From Rhodocaloribacter litoris (lineage in GTDB: Bacteria > Bacteroidota > Rhodothermia > Rhodothermales > ISCAR-4553), in assembly GCF_011682235.2 (NCBI RefSeq), contig NZ_CP076718.1, forward strand, positions 1,279,519 to 1,343,518: a stretch of 64,000 bases of DNA, written 5' to 3'. Below the pieces are notes generated by a model. It ran no database searches. It saw nothing but the letters and a program-made list of their open reading frames with translations, and had not been told where the DNA came from. A program made the position numbers and the translations under genes. Of this stretch, positions 29,338 through 38,672 are shown piece by piece (the first letter of the stretch is position 1; every line of letters begins with the position of its first letter).

Positions 29338-30033
29338 TCATTCACGGGCGAGCCGCTCCCGGATGGCCTCCCGGAAACGCGTACCCCAGGCCGCCGGCGG
29401 CGGGGCCACCCAGTGCATCGGAACGCGGCGGGTCGGGTGTTCGATACCGAGCCGGTAGGCATGCAGGGCCAGGTTGCGCCCGTCGAGCGGGCGGGAGGCG
29501 CCGTACCGGAAGTCGCCGAGCAGGGGGTGTCCCCGGTGGGCCAGTTGCACGCGGACCTGGTGGGGGCGTCCCGTCTCCAGCCGCACCTCGACGAGGCTGA
29601 GGCGCTCCGCTTCGTCGGTGGCCAGCACCCGCCAGGCGAGTTCGGCCCGCCGTGCCCCCGGATGGGTGGCCGGCACCACCCGTACGGTGCGCCCGGCCTT
29701 CACGAGGTGGTCTACCGCCGTGCCCGCCCCCGTCCACACCCCCTCGACGAGCGCCAGGTAGCGCTTCTCGGGCAGGCGACGGCGAAACTGGTCACTCAGG
29801 CGGGCGGCCGCCTTCGACGTCCGGGCCAGCACCATCACCCCGGAAGCCGGCCGGTCGAGCCGGTGCACGAGGCCGAGGAACACCCGGCCGGGTTTGCCGA
29901 AGCGCGCCTTCAGCCACGCCTTGCCGAGGGTGAGCACATCCGGGTCGCCGGTATGGTCGGCCTGTGCCAGCAAGCCCGGCGGCTTGTTGACGACGAGCAG
30001 GTGGTTGTCCAAATACAGGACGTCGAGCGTCAT
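29338..30033 (-). CDS. RluA-family pseudouridine synthase
   Basis: 231 residues. It has the RluA signature HRLDRPASGV with the catalytic Asp, and the second motif ARLSDQFRRR and KRYLALVEG. It has no S4 domain, so it resembles the shorter RluA/TruC-type enzymes that modify rRNA or tRNA; the target uridine is not deducible. Its start overlaps the stop of the upstream MmcQ/YjbR gene by four bases (ATGA), so the two are translationally coupled. Confidence 0.88.
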   Translation of the reverse strand: MTLDVLYLDNHLLVVNKPPGLLAQADHTGDPDVLTLGKAWLKARFGKPGRVFLGLVHRLDRPASGVMVLARTSKAAARLSDQFRRRLPEKRYLALVEGVWTGAGTAVDHLVKAGRTVRVVPATHPGARRAELAWRVLATDEAERLSLVEVRLETGRPHQVRVQLAHRGHPLLGDFRYGASRPLDGRNLALHAYRLGIEHPTRRVPMHWVAPPPAAWGTRFREAIRERLARE

Positions 30034-30386
30034 GACCGTGCCAGCACCTCCCGATCCCGCTTCGGCAGCCCGCGCACGACCAGGTCATACGCGTGGTCGA
30101 TCAGCGCCTTCACCTCGGCAATGGGGATTTCACCGTCCAGCACGACCGTGTTCCAGTGCCGCTTGTTCATGTGGTAGCCGGGTTGCACCGCAGCATACCG
30201 CGCCCGGAGTTCGAGCGCCCGCGCCGGATCGCATTTAAGGTTGAGGCGCAACGGCCGCTCCTCCAGAAAAAGGAGGGCAAACATTTTTCCCATCACCTTG
30301 AAAACGAGCACGTCCTCGCCGAAGGGTGTGTCTTCGGTGGCGCCTTTCTTGGCCAGACAGTACCGATACAGGGTTTCGATGTCCAT
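30030..30386 (-). CDS. MmcQ/YjbR family DNA-binding-like protein
   Basis: 118 residues from the ATG at 30386; the frame upstream is just low-complexity and is discarded. It begins MDIETLYRYCLAKKGATEDTP, and contains FGEDVLVFKVMGKMFALLF and GYHMNKRHWNTVVLDGEIP, the usual MmcQ/YjbR pattern (alpha/beta fold resembling CyaY-like proteins). Members are often called DNA-binding, but the biochemical role is unclear. It precedes the RluA-type gene with an ATGA overlap. Confidence 0.85.
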   Translation of the reverse strand: MDIETLYRYCLAKKGATEDTPFGEDVLVFKVMGKMFALLFLEERPLRLNLKCDPARALELRARYAAVQPGYHMNKRHWNTVVLDGEIPIAEVKALIDHAYDLVVRGLPKRDREVLARS

Positions 30387-30887
30387 GCCGGGAGCCCGTC
30401 GGGGGCAGGAGACGGAATCTTTTCCAAAGTACCGGATTCGCGACCGGGGTGCGAGCCGCTCCCCTTCGAAAAACGCAGGGGGAGGAGCCGCGGCCGCAGC
30501 CCCTCCCCCGTCGCGGATGTATGTTCGGCCGGGCGCCCGGCGGAACCGAACGCCCTGCACCACTAGCGTTCCTGGCTTTGAACCCACAGGGGCGCACGCC
30601 GGCCGGCCAGTCCCAGCACGATGCGACTGAAAGGACGCTCGCGCATGAGGACCGGGTGCGGGCTCCGCATCTGACTCAGCAAGTATATACGCATAGGATT
30701 ATCCGAAAAAAAGTATCATGATGAAAAGGTCATGAGGGCCTGCGTCGAGGCTTCACATGACACAACCCCGGACCAGCTCGCTTCGCACGAGCAGCCTGCC
30801 CGGAAGCCGAATCACTCCGGCTCGGTGGCTGCATACGCCGCATCCCCACGCCGGTTACCCAAAGAACAGGTGAATATTTTCACCACA
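30387..30887. other. 501-bp intergenic region without a recognised gene
   Basis: No convincing gene. An AT-rich patch (30680-30730, with AAGTATATACGCATAGG) may hold a promoter. At 30869-30884, GGTGAATATTTTCACC forms a 6-bp hairpin that, on the minus strand, lies just after the flavin-reductase stop codon and may act as a weak terminator. Confidence 0.4.
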
Positions 30888-31520
30888 TCATCTAACCATT
30901 TCTTCATTCCATTTTTCAAACGGGATGCGGTCCATGCGAAAGAGGTCGCGGGTGCGGGTATACCAGCCGCCACCGTGCATGCGACCGACGGCGTGCAGCT
31001 TTTCGGTATGCACGTACATCAGCCCGGGATCGACGAGCTCGTCCCGGACGTGCAGGTAGAGCACCTCCCCGACGACGAGGCGCGTGCGGCCCACGTTCAG
31101 GGTCGCGACCTCGCGGCATTCGAGGGCGGCCGGTGCCTCGGCCAGGCGGGGCACGGCCACGCGCACCGACGGCACGGGCGTCAGGCCGGCGGCGGTCACC
31201 TCGCTCTGCCCTCGCGGGAAGTCGATGGCCGTCACGTTCATCCGTTCGGCCAGCGTCTCATCGACCACATGCACCACGAAGGCACGGGTGCGGCGAACGT
31301 TCTCGGCCGTATCCTTCGGTGTGCCGTCGGGGCGGTCTCCCGGCCCGAAGACCACCACCGGCGGATCGCTGCCCATCATGTTGAAGAAGCTGAAGGGCGC
31401 CGCATTCAGGTTGCCGGCCTCGTCCAGCGTGGTGACCCAGGCAATGGGGCGCGGTACGATGAGCCCGCTCAGCAGCTTGTGACGGTCGCGGGGAAGCAGC
31501 TCACTCAGGTCGAACTCCAT
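30888..31520 (-). CDS. Flavin reductase family protein
   Basis: 210 residues of the split-barrel, flavin-reductase-like fold: VPRPIAWVTTLDEAGNLNAA, APFSFFNMMGSDPPVVVFG (FMN-binding segment), and the Cys/Asn-rich C-terminal strand ALECREVATLNVGRTRLVVG. These proteins bind FMN and reduce flavin with NAD(P)H or serve as electron carriers. It is probably cotranscribed with the YceI-family gene 32 bp upstream. Confidence 0.85.
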   Translation of the reverse strand: MEFDLSELLPRDRHKLLSGLIVPRPIAWVTTLDEAGNLNAAPFSFFNMMGSDPPVVVFGPGDRPDGTPKDTAENVRRTRAFVVHVVDETLAERMNVTAIDFPRGQSEVTAAGLTPVPSVRVAVPRLAEAPAALECREVATLNVGRTRLVVGEVLYLHVRDELVDPGLMYVHTEKLHAVGRMHGGGWYTRTRDLFRMDRIPFEKWNEEMVR

Positions 31521-31552
31521 GGGTGCCTTGTCGAAGGGTTGGTCGCAGGAGT

Positions 31553-32119
31553 TTAGCCGGCGGTGCGTACGGCCTGCACCGCCAGCATGACCTCCACGTC
31601 TTCACCGACGAGCAGGCCGCCGGTTTCGAGCACGCTGTTCCAGGTGAGGCCGAAGTCCTTCCGGTTGATGCGCGTATGAGCCTCGAAGGCGATGCGTTCC
31701 CGTCCGTCGAGGTCGCGCGCCTCGCCAAGATACGTCACGGCGAGCTCGACCGGACGGGTGATGCCGTGCAGGGTCAGCCGGCCGCAGAGCACGAGCGCAT
31801 CGACCCGCACGTCGCGGGTGCGGGTGCTTTTGAAGAGGATCTCCGGGTAACGATCGGCTTCGAAAAAGTCCGCCGAGCGCAGGTGAGCGTCCCGCACCGC
31901 ATCGCCGGTATTGACCGACGCGGCGTCGATCCGGGCCTCGACGGCCAGGCTGCCGAGCGAGACCGGGTTCATCCGCAACACGGCGGAAAAGGTGTCGAAG
32001 CGGCCGGTGATCCGGCTGAAGCCCAGGTGCCGTACCCGGAACTGCACGCAGGAATGAACCGGATCGACCACATAGGTGTTCAGGCTGGTCACACGCGAGG
32101 CTCCGGCGGAAGTAATCAT
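31553..32119 (-). CDS. YceI family protein
   Basis: 188 residues with the YceI lipocalin-like barrel: TYVVDPVHSCVQFRVRHLGF, RFDTFSAVLRMNP, SADFFEADRYPEILFKST, LTLHGITRPVEL and RINRKDFGLTWNSVLETGG. YceI proteins bind isoprenoid-like hydrophobic molecules. No cleavable signal peptide is evident, so a cytosolic location is likely, unlike the periplasmic E. coli YceI. It is upstream of the flavin reductase in the same direction. Confidence 0.87.
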   Translation of the reverse strand: MITSAGASRVTSLNTYVVDPVHSCVQFRVRHLGFSRITGRFDTFSAVLRMNPVSLGSLAVEARIDAASVNTGDAVRDAHLRSADFFEADRYPEILFKSTRTRDVRVDALVLCGRLTLHGITRPVELAVTYLGEARDLDGRERIAFEAHTRINRKDFGLTWNSVLETGGLLVGEDVEVMLAVQAVRTAG

Positions 32120-32235
32120 GAACGTCCCGTTCTTTATGTTTTGAGAAGCACAGGGGTCGTACAGGTTACGCCGCCGCCCGAAGCCTGCGCGTCACCGGAG
32201 CACGGCAAGGTTATCATGAAACAACCGGACCGGCC

Positions 32236-33120
32236 TCAGCCCCAGAGGTGCCGTTCCAGAAACGCCAGGGTGCGGGCCCAGGCGTCTTCGGCGGCAGCCG
32301 CGTCGTAGCGCGTGCCCGACGGGTTGGCGAAGGCATGGTCGGCCGCTTCGTAGACGTGAACGGTGACGTTCTTGCCCAGGGCGTTCATCGTCTCCTCGAA
32401 GGTGCGGACCGTTTCGACGGGGATGCCCTGATCCTGCCCGCCGAAGAAGCCGATGACCGGCATCTGCAGCGCGGCCAGGCGATCCCGGTCGGTGACGAGG
32501 CGGCCGTAGTAGATGACCACGGCATCGAGCTCGGCGGGCAGCGCCAGTGCCGCGTTGAGGGCCATCCCGCCCCCGAAGCACCAGCCGATGGCGGCCACGC
32601 GCGGCGCCCGCTCCGTCCCGGTCAGGTAGGCATAGGCCGCCTTGAGGTTCGCCGTCGCCGTCTCGGGTTGCGCCATGGCGGCCTGCACGAGCTCCCGTGC
32701 CTCGGCCGGATCCGCCGTCACCCGACCGCCGTAGAGATCCACGGCCAGCGCCCGGTATCCCTGCCCGGCCAGCTGCGCCGTCATCTGCCGGATGTTGTCG
32801 TTCAGACCCCACCACTCGTGGATGACGATGAGGCCCGGCAGGCCCGCACCGGCGGCCGCACCCCGCGCCCGGAGGACGGAGTCCGGGTTTGCCGGTTCGG
32901 CCAGATAGCCGGTAACCGGCCGGCCCTCCACCACCCCGTACTCGACCTCGCGCGTGACGACGGGGATGTCCGGCGGCCGTACGATGCCGGTCGGATCGGG
33001 CGTGTCGCCGGCGTGCTCGCGGGCCATGCGCCCGGCATAGTCGTCGGCCGCCCGGTCGGTCTCTCCGGCACAGGCTGCCATCAGCAACGACAGAAGCGGA
33101 ATCAGGATGTTGCGTCGCAT
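32236..33120 (-). CDS. Dienelactone hydrolase family lipoprotein
   Basis: 294 residues. A lipoprotein signal (LLSLLMAAC, Cys17) starts the protein. The alpha/beta-hydrolase core has the oxyanion region VIHEWWGLNDNIRQMT, the nucleophile motif GWCFGGG with Cys181 (a Cys nucleophile, as in dienelactone hydrolases), Asp230 in GGQDQGIP and His262 in AADHAF. It probably hydrolyses a lactone or small ester in the periplasm. The substrate is unknown. It is transcribed toward the YceI gene, with a 116-bp gap. Confidence 0.88.
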   Translation of the reverse strand: MRRNILIPLLSLLMAACAGETDRAADDYAGRMAREHAGDTPDPTGIVRPPDIPVVTREVEYGVVEGRPVTGYLAEPANPDSVLRARGAAAGAGLPGLIVIHEWWGLNDNIRQMTAQLAGQGYRALAVDLYGGRVTADPAEARELVQAAMAQPETATANLKAAYAYLTGTERAPRVAAIGWCFGGGMALNAALALPAELDAVVIYYGRLVTDRDRLAALQMPVIGFFGGQDQGIPVETVRTFEETMNALGKNVTVHVYEAADHAFANPSGTRYDAAAAEDAWARTLAFLERHLWG

Positions 33121-33247
33121 CGGGAAATCCTCCTTTGACAGGTGTTCCGGAAGCTCATAATATAGAAACGGCGGGGCGTTCGTATACTTGCCGTCGTTCG
33201 GCCTGCCGGCAGGCGGCAGGCATCCGCCCGCTTTTTACGGCTTCCTC

Positions 33248-33910
33248 ATGACGGAGACGAGCACACGCCCCGGGCGTTCCGCGGACGATCTGGATTTTAC
33301 CGGCGAGTTGTGGCGCAAGGGGCTGCACCTGCTGGCGCTCGTCGTGCCGCTCGGGATGGCCTTGCTGGGCAAACCGGCGGCGCTCGCCCTCCTGGTGCCG
33401 CTGGCCCTGCTGGCTGCCGGCGCCGACGTGTTGCGGGCGTATGCACCGTGGTTCAACCGGCTCGTCGACCGGTGCTTCGGGGCCATGATGCGGCGGAGCG
33501 AGCGGCCACCGCCGGGCACCGTCGTCCTCAACGGGGCCACCTGGGTGCTCGTGACGGCGGCGCTGCTGACCTGGCTCTTTCCGGTGCGGATCGCCGCCCC
33601 GGCCTTTGCGGCCTTCATGGTGGCCGACGCCGCGGCCGCCCTGGTCGGCCGGCGCCTCGGGCGGCACCCCTGGCCCGGCGGCACCCGCACCGTCGAGGGG
33701 TCGCTGGCCTTCCTGCTGACCGGGCTCGCGACCCTCGCCCTGACGCCGGGTGTGACGCTCTGGACCGGCGCGGTTGCCGTCCTGCTGGGCACCGCCACCG
33801 AGGCCCTGCCGGGACCGCTCAACGACAACCTCCGCGTCCCCCTGGTGATGGCCACGGTGCTTTTTGCGCTCGAACGCTTCGTCCTCGGCCACCCGGTTCC
33901 CCTCTTCTGA
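33248..33910 (+). CDS. Dolichol/polyprenol kinase-like membrane protein
   Basis: 220 residues from the ATG at 33248, with about seven membrane segments. It has FTGELWRKGLHLLALVVP (RKxxH), DAAAALVGRRLG and GGTRTVEGSLAF, and a later NDNLRVPLV; these are the conserved loops of the dolichol kinase/phosphatidate cytidylyltransferase-like family that phosphorylate polyprenols or phytol. A role in lipid-carrier or isoprenoid salvage is inferred from the family. It is followed, 65 bp later, by a lipase-like gene. Confidence 0.8.
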   Translation: MTETSTRPGRSADDLDFTGELWRKGLHLLALVVPLGMALLGKPAALALLVPLALLAAGADVLRAYAPWFNRLVDRCFGAMMRRSERPPPGTVVLNGATWVLVTAALLTWLFPVRIAAPAFAAFMVADAAAALVGRRLGRHPWPGGTRTVEGSLAFLLTGLATLALTPGVTLWTGAVAVLLGTATEALPGPLNDNLRVPLVMATVLFALERFVLGHPVPLF

Positions 33911-33975
33911 ACCGGACGCCCCACTGGAACGGCGCCCGAACAACCCGAACGCACACCGTTCAACGCCCGAACGCG

Positions 33976-34833
33976 ATGAACCGGCGAAGCGAAAAGGCCT
34001 CGAAACACCGGGCTGCGCTGGCACCTTTTCCCGAGCCGCCGCTTATCCGGCTGCGCTATCCCGTCATGCTGATGCACGGCTTCGGCATGCTGGCGGCCGT
34101 CTGCCGGGGCGGGATGCTGCACCCGATGGCGATGCGGCTGCGGGCACACGGCATCCGGGCCTACGCGCCGAACGTGGCACCGTACGAGACCGTGCCCGTG
34201 CGGGCCGCGATGTGGCAGGCGCGCCTCCGCCACGTGCTCGACGAGACGGGGGCGGACCGCGTCCACCTCATCGCCCACTCGATGGGTGGCCTCGACGCCC
34301 GCTACCTCATCACGGTGCTCGGCGCACACGACCGGGTCGCCTCGCTGACGACGATCGCGACGCCGCACCACGGGACGGCCCTGGCGGACCTCGTCCTCGA
34401 ACAGCCGGAACGGGTCCGCACCTGGATGGCCGGGCTGACAGGCCGGATGAGCGCCGCCGCCATGAAGGAGGCCTCCACCGACTTCGTCCGGGCCGTCGCC
34501 GAACTGACCCCCGCCTACGTCGAGGAGACGTTCAACCCCGCCGTACCCGACCACCCCGCCGTACGTTACCGCTCCTATGCCGGCCGGGCCGGCCGGGGCA
34601 CCGGCGTGCCGATGAGCCCGCTGCTGCGCCCGCTCAACCACCTCCTCTTTGCCCGCGACGGCGTCAACGACGGCTTCGTCGCCGTGGAGCGGGCCCGCTG
34701 GGGCACCTGCCTCGGCATCCTCGACGCCGACCACCTCCAGCAGGTTGGCCTCAAGCTCGCCCTCCGCAGCCGCTTCGACGCCGCCACCTTCTACCTCGAC
34801 CTGGTCCGGCAACTGGCCGCCGAAGAGCCCTGA
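33976..34833 (+). CDS. Triacylglycerol lipase-like alpha/beta hydrolase
   Basis: 285 residues from the ATG at 33976. The lipase fold is shown by PVMLMHGFGML (oxyanion hole HG), the nucleophile elbow AHSMGG with VHLIAHSMGGLDAR, TIATPHHGTALAD, and a late DGVNDGFV with DADHLQ near the end supplying the acid/His. There is no signal peptide; an intracellular esterase or lipase is likely. Substrate unknown. Confidence 0.83.
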   Translation: MNRRSEKASKHRAALAPFPEPPLIRLRYPVMLMHGFGMLAAVCRGGMLHPMAMRLRAHGIRAYAPNVAPYETVPVRAAMWQARLRHVLDETGADRVHLIAHSMGGLDARYLITVLGAHDRVASLTTIATPHHGTALADLVLEQPERVRTWMAGLTGRMSAAAMKEASTDFVRAVAELTPAYVEETFNPAVPDHPAVRYRSYAGRAGRGTGVPMSPLLRPLNHLLFARDGVNDGFVAVERARWGTCLGILDADHLQQVGLKLALRSRFDAATFYLDLVRQLAAEEP

Positions 34834-34849
34834 CCTCCCGCCGGGAACG

Positions 34850-36373
34850 TCATTCGACGTTCCCCATGAGCTTTCGCACGGCCGGGCTGACTAGGAGGGC
34901 AACCATTCCGGCCCCGCCCACGATCATCCCCACATTGAGGAAGAGGGCCGCCGGCGCCAGGTTCTCGAGCTGACCGGCCACGAGACCGGCAATCAGGTTG
35001 CCCAGCGCCGACGCGATGAACCAGACGCCCATCATCTGGCCCACCCGGTTTTCCGGGGCCAGCTTCGTGATCGAGGACAGGCCCACCGGGGACAGGCACA
35101 GCTCCCCGCTGGTATGGAGCGCGTACGTCACGACCAGCCAGGCCGGAGAAACGGGATTCTCCGGCGTGGCGTGCGCGGCCCCCCAGGCCAGCACGAAGAA
35201 ACCGGCCGCCAGCCCCAGCAACCCGAGCGCAAACTTCACCGGGATCGACGGGTTGGCGTTCCGGCGCGCCAGCGACACCCACAGCATCCCGAACAACGGT
35301 GCCCCGATGATGATAAAGATGGGATTGACCGACTGCAACCACGAGGCCGGGGCTTCCCAGCCGAAAAGGACCCGGTCGGTGAGTCGCTCGGCGAACAGGT
35401 TCAGCGAAGACCCGGCCTGCTCGAAGCCGGACCAGAACATGGCGGCCAGGATGAAAAGCCAGAAGATGACGCCCAGCCTTTTCTTCTCCTCCCGCGTGTG
35501 CCCGGCCAGCAAGATGAGATAGGCGAAGTAGAGGACCGCCAGCACGACCACGACCACCCCCAGCGTCCTGGCCACGGTCTCGATCGAGACCGCGAGCATA
35601 CCGCTGGCGATCATCCAGGCGAGCAGGCCCAGCGTCCCCAGCACCGCCGCCGAAATCGCATAGAAACGCCGGCTCCGGGCGGCGAGCACCTCGGCCCCCT
35701 CGCCCGTTTTGAGATGGCCTGCCGCGCCGAGCATGCGTTCACCCAGCTTGTACTGGACCAGTCCCAGCACCATGCCGAAGCCCGCCGCCGAGAAGCCATA
35801 GTGCCAGTTGATGTTCTCACCGAGGTAACCACAGATGAGCGGCCCGATGAAAGCCCCCAGGTTGATGCCCATGTAGAAGATCGAGAAGCCGGCATCGCGC
35901 CGTGCCCCTCCCTCCGGATACAGCTCCCCCACGATGGTGCTCACGTTGGGTTTGAGCAAGCCCGTCCCGATGACGATCAGGAGCAGCCCGCCGAAGAACG
36001 TCGGCAGGTCCGGCAGGCCGACGAGCGGGCCGGCCATTGTGAAGTGTCCCAGGGCAATGATGCACCCGCCCACGAAAACGGCTTTGCGCTGGCCCCACAG
36101 GTTGTCCGCAACCCAGCCGCCGGGCAGGGACAGCACGTACACGAAGAACGTGTAGAGCCCGTAGACGGCCGCGGCCGTTCCGTCCGAAAACCCCAGTCCC
36201 GGGTTGGCCCCGGCTGCGGCCGCCGTCATGAACAGCACCAGAAGCGCCCGCATCCCGTAGTAGCTGAACCGTTCCCACATCTCCGTGAAGAAAAGCGTGG
36301 CCAGCCCACCGGGATGCCCGAAAAAGGTTTTGCCCCTGGCCGAAGCGGCCCTCGGATCATTGGAAGAAGCCAT
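34850..36373 (-). CDS. POT/PTR2-family proton-coupled peptide transporter
   Basis: 507 residues with about 14 hydrophobic segments. The POT signature ExxERFxYYG occurs as EMWERFSYYGMRALL near residues 31-45, followed by SLPGGWVADNLWGQRKAVFVGG, GTGLLKPNVSTIVGELY and FSIFYMGINLGAFIGPLICG. These proteins import di- and tripeptides with protons at the inner membrane. Monocistronic: it is flanked by convergent lipase and divergent aspS. Confidence 0.92.
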   Translation of the reverse strand: MASSNDPRAASARGKTFFGHPGGLATLFFTEMWERFSYYGMRALLVLFMTAAAAGANPGLGFSDGTAAAVYGLYTFFVYVLSLPGGWVADNLWGQRKAVFVGGCIIALGHFTMAGPLVGLPDLPTFFGGLLLIVIGTGLLKPNVSTIVGELYPEGGARRDAGFSIFYMGINLGAFIGPLICGYLGENINWHYGFSAAGFGMVLGLVQYKLGERMLGAAGHLKTGEGAEVLAARSRRFYAISAAVLGTLGLLAWMIASGMLAVSIETVARTLGVVVVVLAVLYFAYLILLAGHTREEKKRLGVIFWLFILAAMFWSGFEQAGSSLNLFAERLTDRVLFGWEAPASWLQSVNPIFIIIGAPLFGMLWVSLARRNANPSIPVKFALGLLGLAAGFFVLAWGAAHATPENPVSPAWLVVTYALHTSGELCLSPVGLSSITKLAPENRVGQMMGVWFIASALGNLIAGLVAGQLENLAPAALFLNVGMIVGGAGMVALLVSPAVRKLMGNVE

Positions 36374-36556
36374 GGTGTCACCGATCTCGTTTAACGGAAA
36401 AAAGCGCTACCGGCAAGGCCCCGGCAGGCGCGTCCTGCTCCGCAGCACCGGAACCCCCAAAGATAGAAAACCGCCAGGTCGGCGTCTAAACCAATTTTTC
36501 AGGATAATCTCGCCATTCGCCCGCGCCATTAAACGTATATTTATCGCCTCTTATGC

Positions 36557-36577
36557 GGGCCCTGGCGGCCCTTTTTT
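36557..36577 (+). terminator. Orphan plus-strand terminator in the aspS upstream region
   Basis: GGGCC-CTGGC-GGCCC followed by TTTTTT. No plus-strand gene precedes it, since the POT transporter is on the minus strand. It is about 75 bp before the aspS start and about 20 bp after an AT-rich box TATATTTA. Confidence 0.65.
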
Positions 36578-36652
36578 GTAGGTCACCGGCCGGATCGAGG
36601 GAACCGGTGCGTATCCGGCCTTTCCCCTTTCGTCGTCGAACACGCTGTTTTT

Positions 36653-38506
36653 ATGTCGATACAACCCCGCGCCCGTCTTCATATTCCACAGGACACCCAC
36701 GGCCCCCGGACGCACACCTGTGGCGCGCTGCGTCGCGAGCACGTGGGGCAGGAGGTCGTGCTCAAAGGCTGGGTGGACACGCGCCGCGACCTCGGCGGCG
36801 TCATCTTCATCGACCTGCGCGACCGCTACGGGCTGACGCAGATCGTCTTCTCTCCCCAGGACGATCCGGAGGCGCATGCCCGGGCCGCCCCGCTGCGGAG
36901 CGAGTACGTCGTCTCCATCCGGGGCACGGTGGCCCTGCGGGCGGAGGAAACCATCAACCCGAAGCTGCCCACCGGCGACGTGGAGGTGCGGGTGCACGAC
37001 CTCGTGGTGCTCAACCCGTCCGACCCGCCTCCTTTCACGGTCTCGGCCCACGAGGAAAAGCAGCAAAAGACGAGCGAGGACCTGCGCCTGCGGTACCGCT
37101 ACCTGGACCTGCGGCGCCCCGAACTGCAGCGTAACCTGACGCTGCGCCACCGGCTCTACCAGGCCACCCGCCGCTACTTCGACCGGCACGGCTTCATCGA
37201 GATCGAAACGCCGGTGCTCATGAAGTCCACCCCGGAAGGCGCCCGGGACTACCTGGTGCCCAGCCGCCTGCATCCGGGCAAGTTCTACGCCCTGCCGCAG
37301 TCGCCCCAGACCTACAAGCAGATCCTCATGGTGGCCGGCTTCGACCGCTACTTCCAGATCGTCAAGTGCTTCCGGGACGAGGACCTGCGGGCCGACCGCC
37401 AGCCCGAGTTCACCCAGATCGACGTCGAGGTCTCCTTCGCCACCGAGGAGATGATCTATGCGCTGATGGAAGGGCTGATGCAGGCCATCTGGAAGGAGAC
37501 GCGCGGGATCGACATCGCCACCCCCTTCCCGCGCCTGCGCTACGACGAAGCCCTGCGCACCTACGGCACCGACAAGCCGGACACCCGCTTCGGCCTCGAG
37601 ATCCACGACCTGAGCGACGTCTTCCGGGGCTCCGGCTTCCGCGTCTTCGACGACATCCTGGCACGCGGCGGCCACGTCGTCGCCCTCAACGTACCGGGCT
37701 ACGGCGACCAGGGGCGCGGCTACATGGACCGGCTCGACAAGGACGTCGTGCGGCGCCGCATCGGGGCCGGCGGGCTGATCTACTTCCGCCTGCCCTCGGA
37801 CGGCTCGCCCACGCTTTCCTCCGTCAAAGAGCACGTCCTGCCCACCCCGTACGTCGACGCCGCCGTGCAGGCCGTCGGCGCCCGGCCCGGAGACCTGGTG
37901 CTCGTGCTCGCCGGCCCCGCCCCCACCGTCTTCGAGCAGATGGGCGCGCTGCGCCTGCACATGGGGCAGGAACTCGCCCTCATCCCTCCCCCCGGCGAAG
38001 GCCCCTGGCACTTCGTCTGGATCACCGACTTTCCCCTGCTCGAATGGGACGAGGAGGAACGCCGCTTCGTGGCCCGGCACCATCCCTTCACCTCGCCCCA
38101 TCCCGAGGACCTGGACAGCCTCTTCGACGACCCGGCCCGCACCCGGGCCCGGGCCTACGACCTCGTCCTCAACGGCTATGAGATCGGCGGCGGCTCCATC
38201 CGGATCCACCAGCCCGAACTCCAGCGCCAGATGTTCCACCTGCTGGGCATCGACGAGGCCGAAGCCCGCCAGCGCTTCGGCTTCCTCCTGGACGCCTTCC
38301 GCTACGGCGCCCCGCCGCACGGCGGCATCGCCTTCGGCGTCGACCGTATCGCCATGCTGCTCGCCGGCGGCACGTCGCTGCGCGACGTCATCGCCTTCCC
38401 CAAAACCCAGCGCGCCCAGGAACTGATGGTGCAATCGCCCGACACGGTAGACCCGCGCCAGCTCGAAGAACTCCACATCCGCATCGTCCTGCCCGAAGAG
38501 GACTGA
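36653..38506 (+). CDS. aspS: Aspartyl-tRNA synthetase
   Basis: 617 residues, the usual size of bacterial AspRS including the GAD insertion. It attaches Asp to tRNA-Asp. The N-terminal anticodon-binding OB fold has VVLKGWVDTRRDLGGVIFID and RYGLTQIVF. Class II motif 2 is FRDEDLRADRQPEFTQ, and motif 3 is GIAFGVDRIAMLL. The QSPQTYKQILM segment and the DPARTRARAYDLVLNGYEIGGGS region are standard. The insertion (VFRGSGFRVF ... LRLHMGQEL) lies around residues 310-440. Start at 36653 with an ATG. Whether it is discriminating or also charges tRNA-Asn cannot be judged from this window. Confidence 0.95.
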   Translation: MSIQPRARLHIPQDTHGPRTHTCGALRREHVGQEVVLKGWVDTRRDLGGVIFIDLRDRYGLTQIVFSPQDDPEAHARAAPLRSEYVVSIRGTVALRAEETINPKLPTGDVEVRVHDLVVLNPSDPPPFTVSAHEEKQQKTSEDLRLRYRYLDLRRPELQRNLTLRHRLYQATRRYFDRHGFIEIETPVLMKSTPEGARDYLVPSRLHPGKFYALPQSPQTYKQILMVAGFDRYFQIVKCFRDEDLRADRQPEFTQIDVEVSFATEEMIYALMEGLMQAIWKETRGIDIATPFPRLRYDEALRTYGTDKPDTRFGLEIHDLSDVFRGSGFRVFDDILARGGHVVALNVPGYGDQGRGYMDRLDKDVVRRRIGAGGLIYFRLPSDGSPTLSSVKEHVLPTPYVDAAVQAVGARPGDLVLVLAGPAPTVFEQMGALRLHMGQELALIPPPGEGPWHFVWITDFPLLEWDEEERRFVARHHPFTSPHPEDLDSLFDDPARTRARAYDLVLNGYEIGGGSIRIHQPELQRQMFHLLGIDEAEARQRFGFLLDAFRYGAPPHGGIAFGVDRIAMLLAGGTSLRDVIAFPKTQRAQELMVQSPDTVDPRQLEELHIRIVLPEED

Positions 38507-38672
38507 CCCGCAAACGGGAGGACGGGGGCGTCCGGTGCACCCGCCCTACCGGCAACGCGTCTTTCCACAGATATTTCGTCTGATTTTACATATGAAACAT
38601 TAAGTCGGCCGGCCCGGGAAGCGATACCCTACCTCGAACCCCCGACATCCGACAACGAAATCGCTCCCCTTC

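Noticed and set aside
36374..36652. T-box leader for aspS.
   Set aside because: No T-box core (AGGGTGG-like) or specifier stem was found; such leaders are also rare outside Firmicutes and Actinobacteria.
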